Below, in pieces: positions 54,951 to 64,000 of a DNA stretch of 64,000 nt. Source of the DNA: Cepaea nemoralis (Eukaryota > Mollusca > Gastropoda > Stylommatophora > Helicidae); the NCBI GenBank assembly GCA_014155875.1, contig JACEFZ010017692.1, positions 144,001-208,000 of the forward strand, written 5' to 3'. Within the stretch, counting starts at the first letter, position 1. Each line of letters starts with the position of its first letter. The position numbers and the translations under genes are program-made. The notes below the pieces were generated by a model, which was not told where the DNA came from, ran no database searches, and saw only the letters and a list, made by a program, of their open reading frames with translations.

Positions 54951-55516
54951 TAGTAAAGGACGTACAACTAACTTTATGAGGGAATTGAGGGGGGGGGGGG
55001 GGGGTCACAGATGCAACGAAAAGGGAATGCGAAAAGCTTTTACAGCTGGGCAGCAAATAATATAGAATAATCAGCTCCGAAAACTCAACTGACCTTTTGA
55101 GGGGACAACGTATTGAAACGAATACACCAGCGACTCAAATCAGCAGTAGACAAACATTTCTAGCTACTGAACCGGTGATCATATTCATATATAAAACCAT
55201 CTCTATACCTACCCCATCTGTAGAAATAATAATATAAGCAATTAATATTTCATCAAAATACGAGTTTCAGAAGAAGGATATGCAATGAAAACAAATCAAC
55301 AAAAACACCTGCCGAAAAGTTGCAAATATGCTGACAGTATAGCAGGAATATATACCCTACACAATAAAGAAAAAAATTGTACAAGAGGAAGACAATTCCA
55401 TATGTAGGTAGACAATATCAAGCAACGGATTGAATGAAGTCTATATGTATGCATTATGAAGGGAGTGTTAGACTCTCGTGACAGCAAACTTTAGATGCGG
55501 AGATAGTACTTGAAAT
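54951..55516. other. Unassigned sequence with a short G-run
   Basis: A G16 run near 54988-55003; otherwise AT-rich with no recognised repeat or exon. Confidence 0.45.
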
Positions 55517-55517
55517 C

Positions 55518-55598
<81 letters not shown>
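55517..55598. repeat. (GAT)n microsatellite
   Basis: About 27 uninterrupted GAT/ATG triplets. The poly-Met frame over it is spurious. Confidence 0.97.
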
Positions 55599-55599
<1 letters not shown>

Positions 55600-55817
55600 T
55601 CATCACTAATTGTATGCATGTGCGAAGGATTGTTTTCTTACTTTGATATTAAGCTTTTCTGTATTAGTATTCTCCTTTTCACTCTACAATCTACGTTTGC
55701 TATTGCAACTGTTATGTTTTTGTCAACAGGAAACCTTGGACATTTTCGCAATGCTTATTTTCCTTCTATCGCTAGTGTAAATAATTTGGTATTCTTCTTA
55801 TTGCCAGTCTGTATCTT

Positions 55818-55820
<3 letters not shown>

Positions 55821-55911
<91 letters not shown>
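55821..55911. repeat. (TA)n microsatellite
   Basis: About 45 TA pairs ending at attcatgcc. Confidence 0.96.
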
Positions 55912-55914
<3 letters not shown>

Positions 55915-56502
55915 TGCCATAAAGTTTAGCTGAATTTCTTATGTTAGTTCAGAACGAGTGTGATTTTTACTTTTACTTTTTTTTTTTATTTTGGTGAAAC
56001 AATGGTTTGATTATTTGTTAAGGTGGTTGCATTGATAAGTTACTAATTTTCCATGTTTTCCATTTTACTTCCTTCCGTAATGCTTATTTTTTGTTTCAGC
56101 AGCCTTTCAGTTTACACTCTGAAGTTCTGCGGTGAGCAAACATCCCTGGTCAGTTTCGCAATACCGAAACGTGTACTTCCGTGCATCCATAAAAAGTTTC
56201 TTTTATATTCAGCGTTGCACTTGACAGAACGCCTTCCTTGTTGGATTATTCTTTGTGCCAGCATTCGTTATTCACTTGCTGTATTCCAGGTGTGAGGGCT
56301 GGTCAGGTTCGCAAGATCAGTCCCGCGTCTGGCGTTCGTTGTCTCGAATGTTTGTGTGAGGTGCATCCAATCGGGAACTTCTCAGCCGACGCAAGTTAGC
56401 GAGGCCGGCGTTTTGAGATTGTGACCGCAGCAGGAAGCCGGAATCGTGGTTTGAGCGGGCGAAAGAGCAATTACGACCGTTCGACAAAGTCTAGATAAGC
56501 GA

Positions 56503-56503
56503 C

Positions 56504-56593
<90 letters not shown>
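56503..56593. repeat. (CT)n microsatellite
   Basis: About 45 CT pairs, beginning about 275 bp upstream of the 18S-like sequence. Confidence 0.96.
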
Positions 56594-56596
<3 letters not shown>

Positions 56597-56779
56597 GAGT
56601 TGTGGGCCTGCAGTCAGTAAGCTGGCATAGCTTTTCGGTAAGTCCTGCCTGGCATAGATTGGAAGCTAGTCGGTAGGCGTCAAGTGGTTTTGCATGTATC
56701 TCCGGGTACCGAGAGAGTGCATTGAGCGATTCCTACTCTTGGCTTGCGTGTGCGTGAATAGTCCGTCCTGTGCGATAGA

Positions 56780-57849
56780 TATCTGGTCGATCCTGCCAGT
56801 AGTCATTTGCTTGTCTCAAAGATTAAGCCATGCATGTCTAAGTTCACGCTGTCTCACAGTGACACCGAGAATGGTTCATTAAATCAGTCGAGGGTCTTTA
56901 GATGACACGATCCTGCTTGGATAAATGTAGCAATTCTAGACTTAATACGTACATACCAAGCTCCGACCCTCATGGAAAGAGCGTGTTTATTAGTTCAAAA
57001 CCAAGCGTCTTTGCCCTTCGCGGGGCGCAGCATTCCCACTGGTAATTATAGATCACTTTGTACTGATCGCATGGCATTAAATTCCGGAGACGAATCTTTC
57101 AAATGTCTGCCCTACCAAATGTCGATGGTACGTGACATGTCTACCATGTTTGTAACCGGTAATCAGGGTTCGATTCCAGCGAGGGAGCATAAGAAACAGC
57201 TATCACATCCAAGGAAGGCAGCAGGTGCGCAACTTATCCACTCCTGCGTGGGGAGGTAATGTCGAAAAATAACAATACTGGACTCTATCGAGGCCCCGTA
57301 ATTGAAATGAGTACACAATAAACCCTTTAACGAGGATCTATTGAAGGGCAAGTGTGGTGCCAGCAGCCGCTGTCATTCCGGCTCCAATAGCGTATATTAA
57401 AATTGTTGCAGTTAAAAAGCTGGTAGTTGGATTTCAGGTGCAGGCGGGCGGTCCGGCTCACACCGGTTCACTGCCCGTTGTTCCTGCCCTACCGTCTGCC
57501 CACTCTTTCCCATAGGTGCTTCTCGATGAGTGTCCCAGGTGGCCGGCACGTTTATTTTTATGAAAAAATTTAGTGTCCTCGGTTGTCTGAATAATAGTGA
57601 AAGGAATAGTGGAATAGGACCTCGGTTCCATTTTGTTGGTTTTCGGAACTGGAAGTAATGATTAACAGGGACAAACGGGGGCATTCGTATTGCGGCGTTA
57701 GAGGTGAAATTCTTGGATCGCCGCAAGACAAGCTACTGCGAACGCATTTGTCAAGAATGTTTTCATTAATCAAGCACGAAAGTCAGAGGTGCGAAGATGT
57801 TCAGATACTGTCGTAGTTCTGACCATAAACGGTGCCAACTAGCGATCCC
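56780..57849 (+). pseudogene. 18S rRNA pseudogene, 5-prime 60 percent
   Basis: Starts at the 18S 5-prime end (ctggtcgatcctgccagtag, gattaagccatgcatgtcta) and follows 18S order: catggaaagagcgtgtttat, gggttcgattccagcgaggg, gtgccagcagccgctgtcat, gaggtgaaattcttggatcg, ending at actagcgatcc. Substitutions hit universally conserved sites, for example ccgctgtcattcc where functional rRNA has ccgcggtaattcc, so it cannot be a working gene. The segment aagttcacgctgtctcac and the V4-like ggcgggcggtccggctc resemble gastropod 18S. The remaining 40 percent is missing. Confidence 0.92.
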
Positions 57850-57934
57850 AGTGACAAAGTCAAACGAAATGGAATATACCTTGGCTACCAAATTCATTGC
57901 ATATAAAGTCCAAATAATTTGCAAGGTGCCACTA

Positions 57935-58002
57935 CAAGCTTGGTTCAGACACTTGTTCTAAGACTCTCAGCTGAGGGATATGGCTGAACGCCTCAAAGTC
58001 AA
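57935..58002 (+). pseudogene. Probable 28S rRNA 3-prime end fragment
   Basis: The stretch cttggttcagacacttgttc, cagctgagggatatggctga and acgcctcaaagtcaa follows the order of the conserved 3-prime end of 28S rRNA, where the known sequence has ggttcagacatttggt and ggctgaacgcctctaagtca. It lies 86 bp after the break in 18S. The intervening ITS, 5.8S and most of 28S are absent. Confidence 0.65.
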
Positions 58003-58700
58003 TACACCCAGGATGTGAGGGCCTGGCCGTGAGATTCTGAGCCTGCAGCACCTGCAGCCTGCCTCGTGAGAGTTACCATAGATTGAAAAGACGTCCTGGA
58101 GTCACGCAATGAAATATTGCTCAGTTAAAAAATCCATTACGAGAAAAGTCAGTATCTAAAGTTCACTGAGTGAACGCTATCAAAGGTGCAAAAACGTCTC
58201 ACTGGCACAAAATGGAATATCGCTTGGCTAGCGAATCCTTTTCATGGAAGTCCAAAGCGAAAGCTTGCTGTATAGATGTTATCTGCATACAGGCTCCTCC
58301 TGGTATTCGGAGGAGCAACCTGTGGTGAACAGGAGGCTCAGTATATGGAAGTGAGGCTAAGCAGCCATATGCAGGACGTGACGATTCCTTGTGTGATCCC
58401 AGTACCTATCACAGGACGCCGCGTTACCATCCCATAATACTTTCCTAGTATACAAATCTGAGGTGCCAATTAGAAAAATAAAAATTTAATCACGCTGCTC
58501 AGCGGCTATCTAGCCTTGAAGTAAGATTACTCACAACGGCGTCAAGTAAACAAAACTGTCTGTTTAAGACGCAATATATTGTTAGACAAGCAGTCGGTGT
58601 TACCCCAGAGTTGTAACGCTCACAGTCTAATAGATCAAAGGAATGTGAAACTGACCCGTGACCGGCAATTAAAACCGCCCAGATGTCCAGTCGACCGCGA
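58003..58700. other. Possible rDNA spacer-derived sequence
   Basis: Follows the 28S-like end directly. A block atggaatatcgcttggctag, then tggaagtccaaagcg (58211-58260), repeats in diverged form the sequence before the 28S-like piece (atggaatataccttggctac, 57869-57915). A ctcctcctggtattcggagg hairpin lies near 58292. Spacer origin is inference from position only. Confidence 0.4.
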
Positions 58701-60290
58701 AGGTTGGCTGCCTTGTGAAACAGATTGAGGGCTGGCAATTAAAACAGGGCTGTGTGAATTGAAGTTACAGACTAGAGACAGGTCGTGTCAAGGCTGGGCC
58801 TGAAAAACCAACATGGCTACCCAGCCGCCAGCATGGAAAAAGGGAGATAAGAAAGGGCACTTGTCGTACTTAGTATAAATACGCTTGCCTAGATCGTGAA
58901 CTTCAGATAACTTCAGACTTACACAGGTATGAACTATTTCCGTGCATACGTTAGGTATTCATATGTCTGTTAACAGCGGCAGAGACTACTGCAACACACG
59001 TTGTATTCATTACGGATTCAAAGAGTATGCTTAGCAAGGTGGAGAAAAGAATGTTTTATGTGGAAAGGCTCTCGTCGCTTCAGAGGTCACAGATCGTGAG
59101 AATTGTATGGATATTTTGCCCTGGCCATGCGGGTGTACGGGGGAATGAACAGGCTGATACGCTAGCAGGGAAGGCACCTATTGGTGGAATTTAGCCTATG
59201 GACAAGGGGCAGGTTGTCGTGCGCTTGTGGGACCAGGTGGAGAAGGCAGGAGGAACAGATTAAGAACCCATATGTGGAAAGAATGAGATTCCGGGGCATC
59301 GGCAGGGGTTCTGGAAGAATCTCAAAACTGAGAGGGATGCCAGGGGAACTTTTAATCAGATAGCGGTGGGAACGATTAGTAGTATGACTCTTCGCTGGCT
59401 GTTGAACGAGGGGACGGAGCACGTATGGGAATGTCCTCAATTCAACTCAACTCATATGTCTGTTTCTTATGTTGCCTAGAATTCCCTAGGAACGTTAATT
59501 CTTAGTAACTATTCAAGTCTTTTAGATGTACTGACTTTCAGTCGACGATATGACTCTGATTACCTTCAAGGAGAGTTAGTATTTTCTCAGTCAGCTGTAT
59601 AGTTGTGTTACTATGTCTTGCTTACTAATTAGTAAGACTATCATGCTATTCATATGTTCAACTTATGCTTCTAGGCATGTTTATACTCATTTTTCTATGC
59701 ATCATTTTTGTTATACTCTGGAAATGTATTCGGCAGACTTTTATTTGGTATTGTCAGATGTCTGTCACGTCTACGGAAACTATTAGTTTCTCAGTTATTG
59801 TAGATAATTATAGTACTACATCTTGTGCATTCACACGACTTATGTAGGAATATCTTCATACGCTTAATGTTTAAGTATATGTTGGATATATGTATTTGTA
59901 ATGATAATGAGGAATATACATTGCTAGGACTATGCTCCTTACATATTCTTTTAATGTTTGTATGTTTGTATTATTACTAACTCATTGTTATGCCATTACT
60001 ATGTTGCATATCATTATATGCCTATTTTGAATTTACTTACTTTATGGGTATGTGATGTTTGAGATGCACTTTGTTATATGGTACTCACTAGAAGGAATTG
60101 GGTGTTATGCTATTGTGTGTTTATGCCCCGCGTGCATTGGCATATTACCTATTGATTGTGATTGACTCAGAGGTGTAGGGTGCGGACATTACCCACAATT
60201 GGTATAGGATATATGGTGCTTAGCCCTTCCATTGTGTGGTGCACGAGCGTGCATCGTAATTCACTGAGGCCTTTCACTGAGACTGATCAA
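58701..60290 (+). mobile_element. Unclassified repeat, possible LTR, split by a LINE
   Basis: A gtataaatacgcttgcc promoter-like box at 58875, downstream ggtatgaactatttccgtgc and a long AT-rich non-coding body are compatible with an LTR, but no terminal partner, primer site or polyprotein is visible in the window. A LINE fragment with a clean 13-bp duplication interrupts it at 58972-59451. Confidence 0.35.
58972..59451 (+). mobile_element. RNase-H-type LINE, 3-prime fragment, (caact)n tail
   Basis: tcatatgtctgtt at 58959-58971 and 59452-59464 is the target duplication. From about 59072 the frame reads SLQRSQIVRIVWIFCPGHAG, VRGNEQADTLAGKAPIGG: the C-terminal half of an RNase H domain (PGHxGxxGNEQAD, catalytic Asp). 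It then runs to HVWEC with frameshifts and ends ttcaactcaactc. The reverse transcriptase is missing (5-prime truncation). Related fragment at 62034-62315. Confidence 0.92.
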
Positions 60291-60537
60291 GGAACTTAAA
60301 CCCGGAGATCAGATACTATTATGATGTCACTACTGTCCCTTTGATCGACTAAACCAAATTTTGAACGAAGCTGCTGTAAAGAACCGGGTACCTGAGTTAG
60401 TGACATTAGCGTAAGACATTTCATTCCGCATGACGGGACGTTATAAGGGATGGCAGAAATGTAATAATTACAGGCATGTTCGACTACTGGAAAAGTCCTT
60501 CCCCGACTAAACAGTAGTAGAGGGATATAGAAGGAGA

Positions 60538-60645
<108 letters not shown>

Positions 60646-60699
60646 CTCCCCCGTATCGGGCTTCTTGAACAGTTTTTGGTTATTTGTTCTTGATAGCGC

Positions 60700-60835
60700 T
60701 CGCAGTGACACGCCGTTCCAAGTTTTGTATTTACCTTTTATGTTGCATAAACTTCACTGAGAGTGAATACAAAACTTGAAACGGCAATACTCTCAAAAAC
60801 CCCACAGTCATTAAAAATACACCCTATGTAATGAA
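60700..60835. repeat. Repeat I, second copy
   Basis: Inverted repeat gttccaagttttgtatttac / tacaaaacttgaaac, then gtcattaaaaatacacccta. Same layout as 20595-20715. Confidence 0.75.
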
Positions 60836-61257
60836 CTACTAAATGAGCAGCAGAAGTTTATAAACTACAGGCAGACCGTTGAACACCTTCCCTGTATACA
60901 AAAGGTTTAGTGAAATATTTGCTGGTGTTATCCCTACAAGCTAAGTTACAAATAGCTTTGGGTATTGCCTGTCGTGTGTCTATCTAACGGCAGCCATGTG
61001 TCAACATAAGATTGTAATCACTCTAAAGTAATACAAAAAGTACCTGGATGTACCAGTGTGTATAGCAAAAGACGGCACTCAAAACTTTCTGCAGCCCTTG
61101 CTTTTTTGTTCGACATAGGGCTCGGATATCTGAAAGGAAGTCCCGATATGCAACTGTCATGGTTGTGTGAGCTAGGTAGCAGTAGCTTTGAAACAGAATG
61201 GCTTAAATTCACATGAGGTAAAAACAGGCACCTGACTATTTTTGTTTTAATTTAGGA

Positions 61258-61440
61258 AGGAGCCGAGCCTGGTGGCCTAGCGGATAGCACATATGTCATA
61301 TGATCACAGTGATCCTAGTTTAAATGTTAGCAACTGGGAAGTGAGGTAGTCATAGCTGGACATAATTTTGGAAGGAACCTTTATCGAAACGTGGTTTAGA
61401 CATTATTCCCCCCCCCCCCCCCCCCCCCTTTACACGGCAG
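61258..61440 (+). mobile_element. Possible tRNA-derived SINE next to a C-run
   Basis: A-box-like gcctggtggcctagcggata and a weak B-box region (gatcctagtttaaatg) suggest a tRNA-derived head. It ends at a C22 run (about 61409-61430). No second copy here, so the family is unproven. Confidence 0.5.
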
Positions 61441-61609
61441 CAGTCTTTGCCTAACCTCTTGTTGGAATTGTATTTGTTTTGTTCTCTTCATTTTAATGTT
61501 TCTGTCACACCATTGTATTCCTTCTATTGTGTGCAGACACCAATTAATGAATTTTTGTAATGTATTCGTGGTTGTTTTTATCCCTTGTAAATATTGCCTT
61601 GATGTTGTT

Positions 61610-61845
61610 TTTTTTTTAAATGTTGCATATCCCTTACAGCCCGTTGCAGCAGCATTTTTCAGCTGCTGTTGATGTACTAGGCAAGATTGCGCTCAGTAGT
61701 TTGCCATTGCTTTCTGAGCAACCAGCTCACACACCCCATAAGTTACCAACGCGGCGCGAACCGCTGCCGATTCTCGCGCAGCTGCGTTACTGACGAGAAT
61801 ATACGAGATTACGGAGAAAGACGTTTAACTCCTACGCCATGCTAA
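61610..61845 (-). mobile_element. SINE-D, near full length
   Basis: Plus strand gcatatcccttacagcccgt, gctcagtagtttgccattgc, ccgctgccgattctcgcgca, with the degenerate tRNA-like head on the right (ttaactcctacgccatgc). CpG-rich relative to other copies, hinting at less decay or different source. Confidence 0.85.
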
Positions 61846-62033
61846 AAAAAATCGATTTTGAAACAGCTTACTCGTAGGAGGCATCAAAGATAAGTTGACT
61901 GTAAACCTTACTAGAACATGATCACAAGTAATAAACAAAGCTACTCTCCCTCTCACATTCACTAACACGTACGTACCAACCCATATACGCTTAGATAAGC
62001 TTCCAGTCTTCATTGTTCAAACATGTCCTTATT

Positions 62034-62315
62034 GGTGGCAGATTGCCTAGGGACAAGGGGGAGGTGGTCGTGCGCTTGTGGGAGAAGGCTGAGGAACAGA
62101 TTTAGAACCCATATGTGGAAAGAATGAGATTGCAGGGGATCGGCAGGGGTTCTGGAAGAATCTCAAAACTGAGAGGGAAGACCAGGAGAACTTTTAATCA
62201 GATAGCGGTGGGAGCGATTAGTAGTGTGGCTTCTTCGCTGGCTGTTGAACGAGGGGACGGAGCACGTATGGGAATGTCCTGAGTGCAGTGATGTCGTTTC
62301 TGAACTCAACTCAAC
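62034..62315 (+). mobile_element. RNase-H-type LINE, shorter 3-prime fragment
   Basis: tccttatt at 62026-62033 and 62316-62323 flank a 282-bp piece matching the right part of 58972-59451 (gtggtcgtgcgcttgtggga, cccatatgtggaaagaatga, gagcacgtatgggaatgtcc). It adds the final codons (ECSDVVSELN) and ends aactcaactcaac. Starts downstream of the RNase H motif. Confidence 0.92.
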
Positions 62316-63837
62316 TCCTTATTTTAAAGTTGCCACGTCCATTTACGTCAGCAATATAATATAGCTACTTCTACTTCTTTTAGCTTCCTTGTCTGTCCAT
62401 TTCCTATTTGCTCCTATGAAAATGTATCAATATTCAAGTCCCTGACGTTAACTGGCAATTGTCAATATTAGCCGTCTATGACTATTTGTTGGGAGCTACC
62501 TGCCAAGTAACAGGTGATGCATAATGACGTAAACATAAGAGACCAAATAATCCCAGAACAGAAGCGCTAATGTATCGAGGCGTATTACGTCGGAACACAA
62601 AGACGTCATGAAAAAATGTGAACAACAAGAAAAACAGACAAACTGGGGACGTTCTAAAAGGCGGCAACTTATGTGACTCGGCTGGCTTAACATTGGCGGG
62701 ATATCACGTTAGTGATTAAAGTATGCCTGGAAATGGACGAGATGATCAAGGAGGACAACATTCATAGAAGCATTAGCAAACACACAGACGAATACAGAAA
62801 ACGCTATGTCTGAAACGGCAGGAAGAACTTAGAAGATGGAAAGAAGGACGAGCAATGACAGTCAAGATTTGAGCAGAGTTGGCCAGTAACATATGAGCAA
62901 TTTTATATGTACTAAGGATATTGCCCATCCTGGCCACAACAGGATCAGTATCAGTATGTAATTATTTATTATTATTATTATTCTCATTATGATTACAGTA
63001 GGCCTGCGCTGTGATAATAAACGGCGTAATAACTGACAACGTTCTTCAGTGTGGACTCCGTCATTATTTAGTTCGTTGGCTCTGAATCTGCCAATTGCGT
63101 TTGAGCCGTAGTTTATTTCTGAGTTGAAATGTTTAAATTATGATGAACCCCTGGATATCGCATGGCAGGACGAGCACCCATGCCAAGGAGCATATCTAAC
63201 TTGGCATGCAACTTCTTATAACGCTCAAGGCAAGACAGTCATTTCTTCCTGGACTATTTTCTTTAAATTAAATGACAACTGGCTAACCTGTGTTTAATCT
63301 TAGTTCGTACTCCCGGATCGGATAGAGACACCATGCCAAGGAGCAAGAGAGCATACACATATAAATTCGTATGTTCGGTCTAATCCTCCTTGTTTGTTAA
63401 GTGAAAACCAAAGACGGCCACTGCAACCAACCTTCATAAGACGACCCTGGATAGTTTTTTACAGTCCACTTTAATACGACGATTTTGACATGTCGAAAAC
63501 AAACGCAGTCGCTCCACAGAAAGTTCCAACCATACCTGACAACAATACTATTCTAAAAAAAAAAAAAGCGGCATAATATTAGCCTTGCTGTAGTGACAAG
63601 AAACCATGTCCGACGTGGACGCCAGCTCAAGTCTAACTGATCTTATTATGACGTTTTCGTGCTTGCACCAAAACGTCTTGTACACTTTTCATTCTTTTGA
63701 AACTAATGCCGTGCAAAGTGTGTCTTACAATCCATAGCCTGATCCAGGTATATGGCACTACCGGAGTGCCATGGCTAACCTGCGCGCTTGTAGATCCGGT
63801 ATAAACGGTCGAGTACACCGCGAAAACTCATCTGACG
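62316..63837. other. Unassigned sequence to the final SINE
   Basis: No recognised family, no convincing exon on either strand. A local near-duplication (accatgccaaggagca / cccatgccaaggagca, at about 63180 and 63331) is the only structure noticed. Confidence 0.4.
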
Positions 63838-64000
63838 GTGTTTTTTTTGGGGGGGGGGGGGGTTGGGGGGGGGGGGGGGGGCCTCGCTCAATTTGAACTC
63901 AAGCGTAGTCCATACACACTATTTATACTAGTAGTGATGGACTGAAATTTGCGTGTTTTCCGATTTGTATGGGGGGGGTGGGGGGGGGGGGGGGGGGGGG
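63838..64000 (-). mobile_element. SINE-E 3-prime end at window edge
   Basis: After a T8 and a G-rich tract (63849-63880), cctcgctcaatttgaactca, agcgtagtccatacacacta and tgatggactgaaatttgcgt match 21147-21222. The element then passes into a second G-rich tract that runs to the end of the window, so the head is not seen. Confidence 0.85.

Noticed and set aside
55510..55821. Poly-Met protein
   Set aside because: Translation of a (GAT)n microsatellite with AT-rich flank.
56694..57259. Protein-coding frames over the rRNA region
   Set aside because: The DNA is recognisable 18S rRNA; open frames there are incidental.

Overview
The window is animal nuclear DNA: AT-rich, intron-rich and dominated by transposable-element debris and tandem arrays. 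A gastropod mollusc, perhaps a heterobranch, is the best guess. That rests on a decayed 18S rRNA copy whose early segment and V4-like segment read like gastropod 18S, and on the mix of RTE-like LINEs, tRNA-derived SINEs and G/C homopolymers. It is inference and could not be checked by a search. There are no bacterial-style operons; most open reading frames here are chance reading of repeats.  One host gene is supported. It lies on the minus strand, with exons at 37202-36726 (start codon, SH3 domain), 33818-33570 (WW domain), 31489-31364 (WW-like), 28328-28188 (WW-like) and probably 10422-10249. Every exon is flanked by AG/GT and every intron is phase 0. The domain order and sequence fit the amino half of a Rho GTPase-activating protein of the ARHGAP12/15/27 group; the PH and RhoGAP exons are not in view. 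Its introns hold most of the repeats between 10 and 37 kb.  Layout: 1-1422 is an 81-bp satellite. 2.4-8.5 kb holds SINEs, a deleted mariner and a minisatellite grown from a SINE tail. 10.6-15.7 kb holds minisatellites and RTE-like LINE ends. 18-21 kb holds a dead mariner and a nested stack (repeat G, a 917-bp insert, a SINE). 21.5-25.7 kb is a near-complete LINE with an intact 1104-residue ORF. 26.5-28 kb is an RTE-like LINE split by a piggyBac MITE. 28.9-30 kb is a GT-rich array. 37.8-40.9 kb is a 48-bp array. 43.9-44.8 kb is a second deleted mariner. 45.7-49.7 kb is an 85/88-bp array broken by a second copy of the LINE. 50.2-54.9 kb holds LINE/SINE remnants, a hAT MITE and the main finding. 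56.8-58 kb is an 18S/28S rRNA pseudogene. 58.7-62.3 kb holds LINE 3-prime fragments in unclassified repeats. The window ends inside a SINE beside a G-run.  The most interesting element is 52267-53344. It is a flanked insertion made of one inverted arm and two direct units of about 420 bp, carrying three complete type I hammerhead ribozyme motifs with a two-base-pair stem III. This is the architecture expected of an animal retrozyme, a non-autonomous element that yields small circular RNAs, probably mobilised by Penelope-like reverse transcriptases.  Letters A to L for repeat families are my own labels, used only to link copies within this window.
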